DNA of 64,000 nt from Arthrobotrys musiformis (lineage: Eukaryota > Ascomycota > Orbiliomycetes > Orbiliales > Orbiliaceae), in the NCBI GenBank assembly GCA_036971715.1, contig JAVHJL010000005.1, positions 1,550,001 to 1,614,000 on the forward strand. Reading direction: 5' to 3'. Shown piece after piece: positions 1 through 12,762 of this stretch. The first letter of the stretch is position 1. Every line of letters begins with the position of its first letter. The translations under genes were made by a program, and so were the position numbers. Below the pieces are notes generated by a model. That model was not told the origin of the DNA, did no database searches, and saw nothing but the letters and a program-made list of their open reading frames with translations.

Positions 1-281
1 AGCGAACTCGATGTGCAGGTCCAACAACACCTGGTACGGTACGTATAGTATACCCTGGCACTCAAAGTTACCATGATGTAAAGCTTCAACTTATTATAAC
101 ATCGATCAACTGCTCGGATTCCCATAACTGGGTCATACACTTGCCAATCGCCGGGGTACAATCCGGATATCTTGCCGAACGCCATTTGGGGGAATTCGAA
201 TTGCTTGCGCATGATCTGGGGTATTTGTGATGTCGTTGAGTTGGCGAGGTATTCGAAGGGAGCTAGCGGGGAGATGTCCAT
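1..281 (-). CDS. partial unknown protein, N-terminal exon(s), runs off the window start
   Basis: Reading the minus strand from the ATG at 279-281 gives an open frame with coding-like composition. It starts MDISPLAPFEYLAN and continues through PQMAFGKISGLYPGDWQVYD to about position 65, where a possible GTAACT donor lies. The frame stays open upstream of this ATG to about 345, so a more 5' exon is possible. I do not recognise the family. The gene would be divergent from the phospholipase D gene, and the roughly 350 bp between them would be a shared promoter. The call rests only on open frame and codon composition, so it is weak. Confidence 0.3.
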   Translation of the reverse strand, partial: MDISPLAPFEYLANSTTSQIPQIMRKQFEFPQMAFGKISGLYPGDWQVYDPVMGIRAVDRCYNKLKLYIMVTLSARVYYTYRTRCCWTCTSSS

Positions 282-631
282 TCCAAGAATCGAATCACTA
301 CTAGTCTTTCTTCCCGCATTGCAAATATTTAAATCCGGAAGAGAAGATATTTAACCCCTCGATGGACTCTTCTGCGATGTTTTATACCTATTTCTCTAAG
401 GATACCTTTCTATTTTCTTGTGCAACACCAGTACCATATTAATATAATCCGGTGTCTTTGAATCTGAGGGCGATTATGATATCATAAGACATCGATGAGT
501 ATCCCATTGTGATATTAACATTGCATAACCAGCGACTGAATCAAAAACCAATTTTAAATCTTCATTTGCATACACTTCATACCTTCTATAGACCTAACTC
601 TTACCACCACGGAAAAGAGACCAGCTTCATC
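282..631. promoter_or_regulatory. intergenic / presumed promoter of the phospholipase D gene
   Basis: AT-rich sequence before the PLD start. It contains a short C/A-rich leader (about 560-630) just before the ATG at 632. I see no distinctive motif. Confidence 0.3.
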
Positions 632-3600
632 ATGACAGAACACGTCCAACCCCAACGTCAGTCCAGCCATCCAACAGCATTCACAGGTGACCACCCCCAC
701 CTCGAAAAAATACACCAAAAGCTTCACCATGCCAAAGTCGAAATCATCCATCTCAAACATTCAATCGGGAAACTTGGGAATCTCGTAAACCCGAACCACC
801 GTCATGACGAAGAGCATGAACAGGAGGTTGACCGTAAGAGGTCCGAGATTGCAGAATCGCATCGCTTTGAAAGTTTTGCTCCTATTAGGGAAGGGAACTT
901 GGCGAAGTTTTATATTGATGGACGAGATTATTTTTGGGTTTGTATTCCCTTTATAAATTTAATGCGATTTACCATTTTTATGCATGATTTATTCAAATAC
1001 TGAGTCGATGTGAATAATGCATAGGCCCTGGCTACAGCTCTTGAAAATGCAAAGGAAGTCATTTACATAGCAGACTGGTGGATTTCACCAGAACTGGTAA
1101 GCTCATTAATTTATTTCCCGATAGGCTTTGGGTCTCGAACAGTATAATATTAATTTCTTTATACAAAGTTCCTGCGTCGCCCACCGGCGTACAGCGAGCA
1201 AGACCGCCTAGACACAATTCTCAAACGCCGCGCCGAGGCCGGTGTCAAAATCTACATCATAGTCTACAAAGAAGTCGAGGCTGCTCTAACATGCAACAGC
1301 CGGCATACCAAAAGTGCTTTACATGGACTGTGTCCTAAGGGGACCCCAGGACATGGGAATATTAGGGTAATGCGCCACCCTGACCATAACGTTTTTGATA
1401 GAGGGGGGGATATGACATTCTATTGGGCCCACCATGAGAAATATTGTGTCATCGATCATGAATTGGCGTTCATTGGTGGATTGGATATATGCTTTGGAAG
1501 GTGGGATTTGAGGCAGCATCCTTTAGCAGATGTGCACCCTGCTACTGTAAGGGATGAGATTTGGCCGGGACAGGATTATAATAATGTAAGAACCCCTTTG
1601 CATGTTTTAAGAAGTAGGTGTGATACTAATGGGAACTACTATTCTAGAACCGAATGTTAGTAGATCTATCTAGTACATGCGATCTAGATTTATAGTGTTC
1701 TGCTAACACAATGTTGGGCAGTATGGACTTCCAGAATGTCCAGGATTGGAAGCAAAATCAGCTCTCTAAAACTGAGTATGGTCGTATGCCATGGCACGAT
1801 GTTGCGCTAGCACTTAGAGGGCACTCAGTATTGGATATCGCACAGCATTTCGTCGAGGTAGGTCCCAGATCCAGGCCGATTCCCTATACGGCCTAGAAAA
1901 CTAATCAATTCACTTATATAGACGTGGAACCATGCGAAACGAGGTACTGTATATACACCAAAAACTCATATAAAATAAGATACTAACAATTTCACAGACA
2001 AGTACAAACGTGACGGCAGGTACGACTGGTTACAACTCGAATGGGTCGAAGATGATATCCTGGGAGTCCAGCACCCTCGATTCCCTGTCGGGGACTATAT
2101 CAAACACCCCCTCCACCCTCTGAGCACGCAGAAGATGGATAAACTAGGGAACGTAACGACGCAACTTGTCAGAAGTTCTGCCGACTGGAGTCACGGCATC
2201 TTGACCGAGCATAGCATTCAAAATGCTTATCAAGAAGTCATTAGAAATGCGAAACACTATGTTTATATTGAGAATCAGTATGTTATATTCCGTCGATTAT
2301 ATCATCCTAGCTCACACCACTAACCCCTCCTAGATTTTTTAGTACGTCAATAGCATTAACAAAACTACGCAGCTGCTAGATACTAACTATACGACAGTCA
2401 CCGCAACAGGCGATAAACAAAAACCGATAATTAACACAATCGGTGCCGCCATAGTAGACGCAATAACAACAGCGCACTCCGAAAACCGCAAATTCCGTGT
2501 GATAGTTTTAATCCCCCTCGTCCCAGGCTTCGCCGGCGACCTGCGAGAGAAGGGAGCCAACGGCACCAGGGCTATAATGGACTACCAATACAAATCGATG
2601 TTCCGGGGTGAACATTCCATTTGCGGTATACTCAAGAAGAAGGGAATCGATCCGGTGCAGTATATTTCGTTCTTTAGCTTGAGATCGTATGATCGGTTGA
2701 ATCGAACGGAGAGGATTATGGAGAAGGAGGAGAGGACGGGTGTTAAGTATGAGGATGTACAGCACGCGCAGGCACACGAAGTGGTAAGGATTGAGGATTC
2801 CCCTCGAACGATTTATAGGAATAATAACTAAGAGAATTATAGATGAGCGAAGAAGGCGTTACCGGTGGCCAAGGGTATGGCAAAAATGATAGCGTTCAGT
2901 ATCATATGAAGAAAGACCGCGAGGCTTTTGAGGAAGAGCTAGAAGGGGACACGCCGCACGATGAGCGAACGAAAGATTCGATAGCGCAGGATGCATTAGA
3001 GTCTAGAAAGAAACCCCTTGAAGAAGGTTTCCAGGGAGATGAAGAACTTGAGAAAGAAAACATCATTACGGAGCAGTGTTATATTCATGCGAAGGTTTGT
3101 TGCATTTTGTAGGGGGGTACGAAGTGAAGCTAACTCGAGTGTAGGTTTTGATCGCAGACGACAAGATCGCCATTATTGGCAGCTCGAATCTAAATGATCG
3201 TGTAAGTCAACAAAATGCGAATATTCGAAGGGTATACGCTGAAGATAATTTGTTGTAGTCTCAACTCGGATACCACGATAGCGAACTGAGCATCGTGGTC
3301 GAGGACCAGAATACCATCGACACTAAAATGGACGGCGAGGATTTTCAAGCATCATACTTCGCAGCGCACCTACGTCGCCAGCTATGGCGTGAACATCTAG
3401 GTCTTCTACCACCTCAAGATCTTGATTGCAGTAATGACCCCAACGTAGCGCTCCCTGGTGAGGGAGAATATGATTTCCAAGAAGATGAACAATCCAAGAT
3501 TGTGGAAGACCCCCTTGATGACAAGCTATGGGATACTTGGAATCGACAGGCCTACGATAATACGGCCATATTCAGAGAGTTATTCCATTGCGTCCCAGAC

Positions 3601-3846
3601 AACTCCGTCAAAACGTTTGAAGATTATGATAAATTCCTCCCCAAAGAGGGGATCAAAGCTGGACATCTATTTAATCCAGAGATGCCACTGAAGGATGTGA
3701 AGGAGAAATTAGATGGCATCAAGGGACATCTCGTGAGATTTCCCACAGAGTTTTTGATTAACGAAGAAATGGCAGAGAGAGGCTTAGACTTCAATGAGGT
3801 AAGATTTCTGAATGTTGACGATTATTTTTCTAGTGGCGTGATGTGA
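632..3846 (+). CDS. phospholipase D (two HKD motifs), lacks PX/PH
   Basis: Phospholipase D hydrolyses phosphatidylcholine to phosphatidic acid and choline at membranes. Both catalytic HxKxxxxD motifs are visible: HEKYCVID in exon 3 (about 1430-1455) and HAKVLIAD, which is split by the intron at 3095-3144. The PLD signatures IADWWISPE and IENQFFITATGDKQ are also present. My exon model is 632-937, 1025-1096, 1169-1585, 1696-1857, 1922-1943, 1998-2277, 2334-2341, 2398-2783, 2843-3094, 3145-3201 and 3259-3846, totalling 849 aa. Exon 7 is only 8 nt and exon 5 is 22 nt. The fourth exon start is uncertain: the acceptor at 1721 has a better branch site (tgctaacac) but breaks frame, whereas the acceptor at 1695 keeps it. 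The protein begins with a charged His-rich region and has no room for PX or PH domains. It therefore resembles the second, shorter fungal PLD class rather than Spo14. Confidence 0.9.
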
Positions 3847-6800
3847 TAGCACTGACGGAACGAAATAGATCACTGAGAGTATCTACACTTAAGGTGTAGC
3901 CCGAGGTCTGAGGACGAATGGCATCCTCGTTTGCTTTACCCCCCATCTTGTCCCCATTAACAGCTGTTATCAATGCATCATGTATCATGATATCAATTTT
4001 CTGCTGGCGGAAACCCGTGTAATGCATAATAACGTATCGGAATATTGTATGTCCGCTGCAAAGCCAAGGGCGGACATTCCTTCCGCCGAAAGAAGGGAGG
4101 CCCGTACGCCCATAGCTTCAGCGTAGATTACCGGTAGGATTCATTCACAACCCCTTCGTGGACCGAAATTACCTTGCGGATACCCGAAAGCCTTTTCCTA
4201 CCCTCACCCCCAAAAATCGCTCGGGATGCCGAAAGCCGTATTTTTCGGCAAGGCATAAGCCAGGTGGCAGATTGATTGGTGCACAGGCCCCATGCCCCTC
4301 CGGGTTCCCCTTCACCTTTTCCGAGACCTTCTTATCCTCATCCCACACCACGCACACCACCACTCAAAAGCGAAAAATTGTTCCGTGCGCCGTTTCGGTG
4401 CAGGATAAGAGATTCGGTGCAAGATCCGGGACCCATGGACTCGGAAAATTAAACTTGTGGTCGGGAAACGAGAGCCACGAGGTGCCACATCGATCTGATT
4501 TTTTTGCACTTTCGTGACCAGTCTGATTGGTGAAAGCGTTACAGATTGCAGGGCAGAATCAATGTATTGATGAAGGACGGTCGGTCAACGGCCGACAAGC
4601 TTTTGGATCACCCACCCAAACAAAACCAAACTCTCCTTCAGAGCCATCCAAAGTAACGAACAAACCATCATCCGGGCTGAGACTTATTACGAAATCGCTG
4701 CTCTGGCTGCTGACGGATAAAAAAATAAAAAAAAAGAGCCGTGTCGATGCGCCAGAAGCAGGTTTGTTCAGCTGCACATGCTATCAATCAGAGACAGAAG
4801 GGGTATTACAAACAGCGAATCGAAGAATGGGCAATGAGGTAACATGACATGCGACCTCTTGGCCATCTGTGACGGAAAAGGCTTAGTGAATAGCGGGGTA
4901 AAAAGGCGACGAGCTAGAAGGGCTGCCAGGGTTAATATAGTCCAACTTCGCTCGATACGTTCAACTGATATGTACCACGCATTATGGTCTGGGTTCTCCC
5001 TGCCTAGTTTGTAACTCGTTTTTGTTATCGGTTCGATTCGAACTCTAGGATGTTGTTAGTTGCATAAGCCCGTCCAGGCCTGGGATTGGAGGTATACTGG
5101 TACTTGTGCCAAACACGGTTCGCGCTATCAAATGTGTACGAGGAATAGTAACGACGCCTCGAGTTTTGGGTACCACACCTATTGGATCTGCAAGTGATAA
5201 CGTAACTTCTGTATAGGCTGTCGGCCGGCACATTTGCAACTGTCGTGCAGAATGGCACAAGCTTGCTCGATCAAGAAGTGAGGATGTATTAATACTTGGT
5301 TACTAAAAGAGTCTGAAGAGCCAACAGGCTGCGAAGAAGGAAAAGAGGGGAAATTGGCTTTCTCGACACGGGAAAAAAGGTTATATCCTCTCGCTCTCTT
5401 CATAAAGCTTCTAGCTGAGTACGTCGAGTCGAGTCGATCGAGTCATTGTAGTAACTCTCTCTCATTCCCCCCCGAATGTTTGATAGAAGCCAAATAATCC
5501 CATCGTACATACATGCATCATACCTCATAGTTATTTTACTACCTGGGGCTTTGGATTTTACATCTCTTTGCGTAAATTTAAAACGTCACGGGTATCGCCT
5601 TATCTGCATTTCTCAGACATCTGTAATATCATTGATATCGCATTCGCCTGCTCGTTAACGACCTAGTCAGCCCGGACAAGCCCCCGTACCACCCAGTGCA
5701 GCGCAGCTTATCATATCCTAGCAGCGCAGACCATCCAGATCAGAGAGCGCAGCAGCCCTTCGGCCTCCTACCTAAACGGCCAAACATCATATCTGGAGCC
5801 TCTTCCGAAACGGTTGATTCCTGCGCGATTTCCCGGGAAGCTGATTCCATCATTTCGAAAAATTGCCAGTTCGAAATCCGAAAGAAAAAAATAAAAAATA
5901 GAAAAAATTAAGAATCCTTTCCCACCTAAGGACCCACCCGCGTTTCCAGTATCCGAAAGCGACAGATCGAAAGTTATATATCACTTGCGTTGTTCCCGCC
6001 TCGAAAGGTAAGAAGGATGTTTAGATTGATTCATTGCATTTTCATATTATTGGAATAGACTTGAGATACCCTTATAATTATTCTTTTATTTCTCGCCGTT
6101 CTCTGAGCGTATTCCCAACATCGACATCTTTTTTTTATTAGCAAAAGCAGCCTGTTTTAGCTTTTGCACCATTACTTGATTACTGCAGTATACTTTGCAT
6201 TGTTATCTGGTAAGTCAGTCAGCTTGTGACTTTCCCCCCAAGATTAATTCCCAAACGGAGGGTGCCTATCTTTTTGAACCGTCTTCTCCCCCCTTCCCAG
6301 AAACAGATGCAGTTGCGCTGCTGCACCATGCAGCTTCCCCGGCCGTCTGCCTTCTAGCTTGCAGAAGCAGAAGTACTACATACATACAATTATGTAGTAG
6401 TATACTAGTAGCAGCATCAGAGACAGTAGCGAATAATCAAGTATCGTTTTAAATTCTGGCCCCAAACAGCCCGCACACCCTCTTTCCTTCTTTCTTCTGT
6501 TAGCAAATCTCGAATTCAGGCTATACATATCTATACCTCGGGATCTGAGGAGCTACTCCGCTTTTTTCTGCCTTGGTTCCCTTTTTTCCCTTATAAAGGC
6601 ACTGCATTGGACTGTCGATAGACTGGTGTTCAAAGGACTGATAGATCCGTGTGTTCATTGTTGTGTTGACTGTTGACTGCCCTCTTCTGCCTATCGCTGC
6701 AAAATAACGTTGGAATATTGCGTCCGCTTCAGATCCACTGACAGAATTGCAACAGATCGAGATTGTCGTAGACATTCTTCGGATTCCATTTTATTCCGCT

Positions 6801-6973
6801 TAGATTTCGATATCACGGAATCCACTGTAAAAAGGAACATTAAAAAATTACCATCGCTGTCTCTTCCACCACCGTTATCACCATCATCAATATAGTCGAC
6901 TACAGCTTCATCAACCTCGACCTCTGTATCCCATCGATCCCATCCATACATTACCCTTAAAGCCCCATTCACA
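3847..6973. other. 3.1-kb intergenic region / long leader of the carrier gene
   Basis: I found no supportable gene here; the open frames have no family features. Notable sequence includes a GCCGAAA/TTTCGGC inverted repeat near 4229-4250, a CTCTCTC tract near 5455, and a pyrimidine-rich stretch over 6480-6960. A GTAAGA donor-like site at about 6008 with CTGTTAG at about 6500 could bound a 5'-UTR intron of the downstream carrier gene. Confidence 0.3.
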
Positions 6974-8147
6974 ATGGCGCCAGTACACGTAGAATCGGGA
7001 TCCGGCCACCTTATCACCTCTACTCAACCAGACTTTTTGCATAGACCTGCTGTTCGAAAGGTTCTTCCTTTTGTCAATGGTGGGCTTGCTGGAGTCATGG
7101 CTTCTTGTGTCATTCAGCCAGTTGGTATGGAATACACCCGTATAATAGCTACAAATACCGGTTATACAGCGTTCTAATGCGGTTTTAATAGATATGATCA
7201 AGGTCAGAATTCAATTGGCCGGCGAGGGAACCAAATCTCTCGCTGGAGGCGCAAAGGTCACACCATTATCCGTCGCTCGAGATATTGTTTCCCAAGGCAA
7301 AGTCCTCGACCTTTACTCTGGTCTCTCTGCGGCTGTTCTACGACAGGTTGTGTAAGTTTTCACGCAGTAATATGTCATTGTTGGGGTTTTCTTTTGGTAG
7401 GAGGCTTTCTAATACGTCATAGTTATACCACTGCCCGGATGGGTTTCTTCGGCACATTCATGGAGAGTTTCCAGGCGAAGGCGAAGGAAGAAAACCGAAA
7501 GGTCACATTTGGTGAACGTGCCGGTGCATCACTTGCAGCCGGTGGTCTCGGTGCATTGCTTGGGTATGGTCCATAATTTTATGCATACATATATTTCGGG
7601 TCGGGCATCGTCTAATAATTTACTTTATAGTAACCCGGCCGACTTGAGCTTAATCCGAATGCAAAGCGACGGCCTCCGACCCATCGAGAAGCGCGAGAAC
7701 TATAGATCCGTTTTCGATGCCCTCAAGCGTATTTCCCGAAACGAAGGTGTCCTCGCGCTCTGGGGCGGTGCCACTCCAACCGTTATTCGAGCCATGGCTC
7801 TCAACTTTGGCCAGCTGGCCTTCTACTCTGAAACCAAGGCCCAGCTCCAGCAAAACACTAACCTCGCCGCCCCCGTCCAATTCTTCGTTTCGTCCTGCGT
7901 CGCCGGCTTTGCAGCTTCGGCATTCAGTCTTCCATTCGACTTCATCAAGACCAGACTGCAGCGCCAGACGCGCGACGTCAATGGACGCTTGCCATACAAG
8001 AATATGATGGACTGCGCCCTCAAGGTCGTCCGCGAGGAAGGTGTTCTGAGATTCTACCGTGGATTCGGAACATACTTTATCAGAATCGCTCCACATGCTA
8101 TGATGACATTGCTCTTTGCCGACGCACTCGGTATTCTCACCAAATAA
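6974..8147 (+). CDS. mitochondrial carrier, 2-oxoglutarate/malate type (SLC25A11-like)
   Basis: Predicted inner-mitochondrial-membrane antiporter of the SLC25 family, most likely exchanging 2-oxoglutarate for malate. Four exons (6974-7124, 7192-7351, 7423-7563, 7631-8147) give 322 aa, normal for the family. The three-fold repeat signatures are visible: QPVDMIKVRIQ in repeat 1, NPADLSLIRMQ in repeat 2 and LPFDFIKTRLQ in repeat 3, each followed by a matching glycine-rich helix segment. Replacement of the first repeat position of the usual PxDxxKxR by NPADLSLIRMQ is typical of oxoglutarate/malate carriers. The start ATG at 6974 gives an N-terminus (MAPVHVESGSG) leading directly to the first transmembrane helix. 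A dicarboxylate carrier is the main alternative, but oxoglutarate fits better. Confidence 0.93.
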
Positions 8148-9443
8148 ACAGCTCCCTTCTCTTTTTTTGCATTTTCCGTGGGGATATCCCGATACTTACT
8201 AACAACCGTGACGTGTTTTATGCTTTTTCCGAAAAATTGCTTTTGATCATGACCTGCCAACGCTTGTTTTCGTTTTCGCTTTTTCTTCTTTTCCTAAGGG
8301 ATATCCAAGGTGCTCCGGCGTTGAGGTCTGACTGGTGTTTCTCATAATTCTATGATCACTCTTTCTTATGGTGGGTGGCTACGGGGTGAACTGGACTACT
8401 ACTAGAGTTCGTTCACATTTACCGTATCAACACAACCTCGTTTCCCTTTCTAACTGCTTTTCCTTCCTACAGCATGTATAAGCATGGACTCGGTGTTCTC
8501 ATAGGCGACTCCATGATTTTTTTAATTCGGAAAAGATTTTTTTTCTACTTTAAAAAACCTGCACATGCATTTTCCCGATTTGCATCTTGGTATAAACTTT
8601 TCTGTTGCCTTCATTCTCGGTGCGCCGGAGTGTCGTATATTATCGTATGCATACCCATTTCTTTGACCGGAACTGTGTTTCTACTGCTTGTTTTGAACGC
8701 AACAAGAAAGATTTCTTGATTTTGTTTTCAGAGGTAGATTGCAAGCTGGATCGGAATTGGTGTATATTACATTTTTATACTCGCGTAGAGTCAAGTTAAG
8801 GATAAAGTGTATACAGAACATGTTATGATCTTGATTCTTTAGTGCACTCGTCGATGTTGATATGGGTTGTAGATGTTGTATTTTGGAAACGGCAACGCAA
8901 CAACGCTCGCCACATGGAAGTGTCTATCACCTTAAGGACAGATATCGCCGATGGACTGTTATTTTACTTCTTTGTTATAAATTTGTGAAGTTTATGGAAT
9001 TGATGGGATTATTTGAGGAGGGTCGGTAGGTTATATTTTTTCGTCTGGTAGAGGACGTCTACAGGTAGACAGGTTTGGTCGACCATGCATATTATGAAGG
9101 TTGCTGGTATGCCTGCGCATGCAGTGCGACTGCACCTTCGATATCAAGTAACTTCGTATCGATAGAATCGGGTCCACTCGGATCCCAAATCCTGCAAGTC
9201 AAGCAGGGGGGGAAACAACTTTAGGCTATTAACCAAAAAGAACACGGCCTGCTGCATATTCTGCAAAAAAAGCGTAAGAGGAAAAAAGAGGTGTCGTTCA
9301 CATGTTTTCTTGGGAGTTTGCAAAAAACTAGCTCTTAGCTTTGCAGCTGGTCTCGACGTCTCTTGAGCACTTTATACGTATACGTATATACCCCACCACC
9401 ATTGCACACCCGTAGGGATCGGTATCCGCTAAAAAATCGAGAA
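8148..9443. other. intergenic region with 3'UTR of the carrier and promoter of the peptidase
   Basis: T-rich sequence after the carrier stop looks like a 3'UTR. The palindromic run TATACGTATACGTATA at about 9373-9388 lies about 60 bp upstream of the next ATG. I see no gene. Confidence 0.3.
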
Positions 9444-10610
9444 ATGTCGCCGCCGAATATTGATTTTGGTGAAGCTCCCGCCGACGGCGGGGAAGGGTCT
9501 AAGGCCCCGGATTCGCCGAGGAGTTTGAAGCATCACAATCACCCGCATAGGCTTTTTAAGGTTTATATTACTGGGTTTGGGGTAAGTACTAAGTTGGCTT
9601 TTTTTTGGTCTTTGAAGCTTGAAGCAATTGGGCTTTTGAGTACCTTTCGGGGCCGCGGTAGAAAATGCATAGAACCGGTGTCGCATGCGTCTACATTCAC
9701 CCCAGTACCTTAATTTATATTGAAGATATATAGGTATATAAATAAGTATAACAGTACTAAAACAATATAAATTTATACTAGAACTTCGCAGGTATCCCAA
9801 TAAACGCCTCCTACCTCGTCGCCTCATCCCTCCCCTCCGTCCTTCCAGCAAAATACACCCAACATGCCCCAGAATCCGTCAAATCCCAAAACCTCCAGGT
9901 GTCAATAATCCCACACTACGAAGCCGTCCCCGTCTCCTACGAAAAAGTCACAAATTTGATCCCAACTTTGTACGAAGATCTGCCGGGGGTGGATTTATTC
10001 GTGCATTTGGGGGTTATGCCGTTCGAGTACTATAGAATCGAGGAGAGGGCGAGAAAGGGGTACTACGGTCCGCCTGAGGGTAATCCCACCGGTAGGGCGG
10101 ATGTGGATGGGAAGTATCCGGAGCATAATGATGCTAGCGGGGCGGTGAGGGGCAAGGTTCCCAAGGAGGTGACGGAGATCTTGTCGGGGTTGGATGTTGA
10201 GGGCATCTGTAAGGATTTGGAGAATGCGAAGAAGGAGAGTACGGTAGGTTCTCTCTCTCTCGAAATCTACTTATATCTTCTGTTGGAAACAATTCCGCTG
10301 AATTTTAATGTTTGCTGCTATCTAGGATGACTTCTGGGCTCCGAAGGTGTCCGATGATGCCGGGTTGTACCTCTGCGAGTTTATTTACTATAATTCGCTG
10401 GCAGCGTCGCTCTACGACGATGAAGCGAATTATGATTCCGAGTATCCGGAACCGAGGCCGGTTACAGATCCTACAGGAGAAACGCCGCGGAGTTCGAGAG
10501 CTGTGTTTATTCACGTCCCGAGTAATATGACAGACGAATGGTTGGAGAGAAGCAAGGAAACGGTGAAGAGGATCATTGGGGCTATTGCTGTTCAGAGGCT
10601 TTCGCCGTAG
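9444..10610 (+). CDS. pyroglutamyl-peptidase I (peptidase C15)
   Basis: Cytosolic cysteine peptidase that removes N-terminal pyroglutamate. Exons 9444-9581, 9782-10243 and 10326-10610 give 294 aa. The family start motif VYITGFGNFAGIPINASY (compare GFGPF...NPS) is created by the first splice, which fixes the acceptor at 9781. The catalytic Cys lies in SDDAGLYLCEF (about residue 217) and the His in VFIHVPSN (about 263). The acidic residue is in YRIEERA (about 133-134). The order and spacing match the family. It is longer than bacterial Pcp (about 215 aa) because of an N-terminal acidic/proline extension and an insertion before the Cys region, as is common in fungi. Confidence 0.9.
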
Positions 10611-10736
10611 GTTGCAGGATCAAGTTGAAGTATATCTACTCAAGTGGGTGCGTGTTTATGTGTTATCATAGCCAGTACGAAGTCAAGTTAAACACCATTA
10701 TTTCCAATCTAGTATGAAAAGTATTTGCTTAGAGCT

Positions 10737-11991
10737 TCACTTCTGGGGTTTTGTACCGGCTGATAGCCCAGGCCAGTCTACTCAATCATCAAAAATTAGT
10801 ATCGCGAATAAATTAGGATCAAGCCAATGGGATGTACGTGTAAACTTACAAAATATTGTTCTCTCTTCATTCTTCTTCGTCACCGTAACTTCTTCCCCAA
10901 CTCGAACCTCCTTCTCCAAACTATCCTTCGCGATAAACCCATACCTCCCAAAGATAGGTGAGTATCCATGTCCGGTATCAACCCTCCTCTTCATATCCGA
11001 CAACCTCTTCAACATCTGCCCGTGAACTGGTAACTGCTTCCCGGTTTCGTAATCCACATTCAGACTCTTACACCTCCCGCAGTTTCCCGTAAGCTCAATC
11101 TTCCTAGCACCCCCTTTCTCCTCCTCGTCCCCACCAACTTTCAACTCAGCCCAATAGTCCTCCTCAAACGGCACCATCTCTTCCGGGGCGGAAGGCTCAA
11201 GCACAATATTCGGCCGCATCTTCGTAATATCCAGCACCAGCTCCTTCTCATCCTCCCTCTTCCCACTATTCAACTCCTCAAGACTCACCGTAGAAGCCAC
11301 AAGTACTGGCGCCACATCAGCGAATTGAATCGTATACTTAGCACCCCGACCCCATCCCAATAAACACCACAAAACCCACGTAAAAAACCCAAATATAAAC
11401 CATCCCTTCCCACCACCATCAAAATCATTCTCCTTCGTAAGATGCGTCTGATTCGGCGCCAAATTCCCCTTCACCTCCCTCGTCGCATCGCCCACGTAAA
11501 CCAGCTTCGCGGGGTAACCAAGGTACTTCGTAAAAAACTCCTCGTATTCGGATCCCATATCGTACCCCACGCAGTTCGAAAGGTGAATACTCAAATCCAC
11601 CTTCTTCAAAGACTTATAATCCGCCGCGATGGGGAATTCGACGTACGGATTCTCATCATTGGACGAGGGGGTATTATACGTCACCCTGACAACTTTTGCG
11701 TTTTCGTAGTCTGGGAGGATGCTGGCGCTGAAGAGGCAGAGGGAGTCTACCCGTCCCACGTACTGGCTTTCGTAGGTCGGTGAAGTCGAGTCTGGGCTTG
11801 GGGTTACGCGTACGATCATGTACTTGCGGTCGTGTTTGAGGCCGTATGGGGTTAGAGTTGCTGTTGGGACGCTGCAGCCCCGGAGGGATTTGACGGGGTA
11901 GACGTAGAGCTGTGCGGTGGGGGGTTAGTCTTTCTTCCATTTTAGGAATATTTAATATGGTATATAAGTGCAGTACCTCTTTGATCTTCAT
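10737..11991 (-). CDS. MOSC-domain protein (MOSC_N + MOSC, mARC-like)
   Basis: Probable molybdenum-cofactor-binding protein related to the mitochondrial amidoxime-reducing component. Exons (minus) are 11977-11991, 10850-11909 and 10737-10777, totalling 371 aa. The first exon is 15 nt and encodes MKIKE. The last exon gives the C-terminal ending TIFYWPGLSAGT, whereas reading through the GTAAG donor at 10849 would give an unrelated tail. The MOSC_N domain begins LYVYPVKSLRGCSV. The MOSC cofactor cysteine is likely in NCGRCKSLNVDYETG (about residue 285). An unusual aromatic hydrophobic stretch, WFIFGFFTWVLWCLLGW (encoded at about 11350-11402), sits between the two halves. It is either a membrane segment or an unspliced in-frame intron. 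The gene converges with the pyroglutamyl peptidase; the two stops are about 130 bp apart. Confidence 0.88.
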
Positions 11992-12762
11992 TTTATCAAG
12001 CTATATAATCTAGAAAAAGACAATTGTTCGGCTTGTAAGAGAAGCTATCCCGAATTACCAGTCGTGTCGATAACAAATCTACAACACCAGATTCCATATC
12101 CGCACAGGCCCAGATCCTCCACTTAAATACACCCGGAATCCAATTCCCAAAAGTGGGGACTGAGACCCACCTCCCCGTCTACTAAACAAAGGTACCGATA
12201 CCGATTATGTAAAAAAAGCAAACCCAATGCAGAGCCTACGTAGCATATACAAAAACTTAACAATGGTGTGGTCGTGCAGCAGCAATTAGTTTACGAGGAG
12301 GGGAAGTGGTGCAAGCAGCAGAGTGTGCAGATGCGGAGCAAACAGTTTAGACCCTTGATAACCCTATCGACAGAGGTGTAAAAATGTGATACTATATAGA
12401 CAAATGTAAACGGCTATTTGGGAAAAAAAAGTACAAAACAGGCTAGCCAGTGGGGAGAACACGGCTTGACGCATCTGTAGGCCACAGATCAAAAAAGAAA
12501 AAGAAAAGGTGGCGGTATCGCAATAGACAGATAGAAAATGTGATCAAGAAAAGGCGATACCACCAAATTCCGAGGAACAAATGTTAAAGATAGTGCTAGA
12601 AAGGAAGAAAAAACTGTGGAAAGGGAAAAGATATTGGAAACAGATCCTTAGGCATTCTAGTGCCTAGTAGGTACGCTTGTAGAGCAAAGGAAATAAACCA
12701 AAAAAGTGAAAGTCATGACACCATATCCCATTGCTCGTTTTCGTCATAATACAAAGGCTCCG
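11992..12762. other. intergenic region between MOSC gene start and metacaspase 3' end
   Basis: A-rich sequence holding the MOSC promoter and, on the minus strand, the 3'UTR of the metacaspase. No open frame of interest. Confidence 0.3.

Noticed and set aside
4158..4517. 119-codon plus-strand frame with a Ser/Thr/His-rich middle
   Set aside because: Low-complexity translation of a pyrimidine-rich spacer, with no family features.
7650..8096. 148-codon minus-strand frame over the carrier gene
   Set aside because: Antisense shadow of the well-supported mitochondrial carrier.
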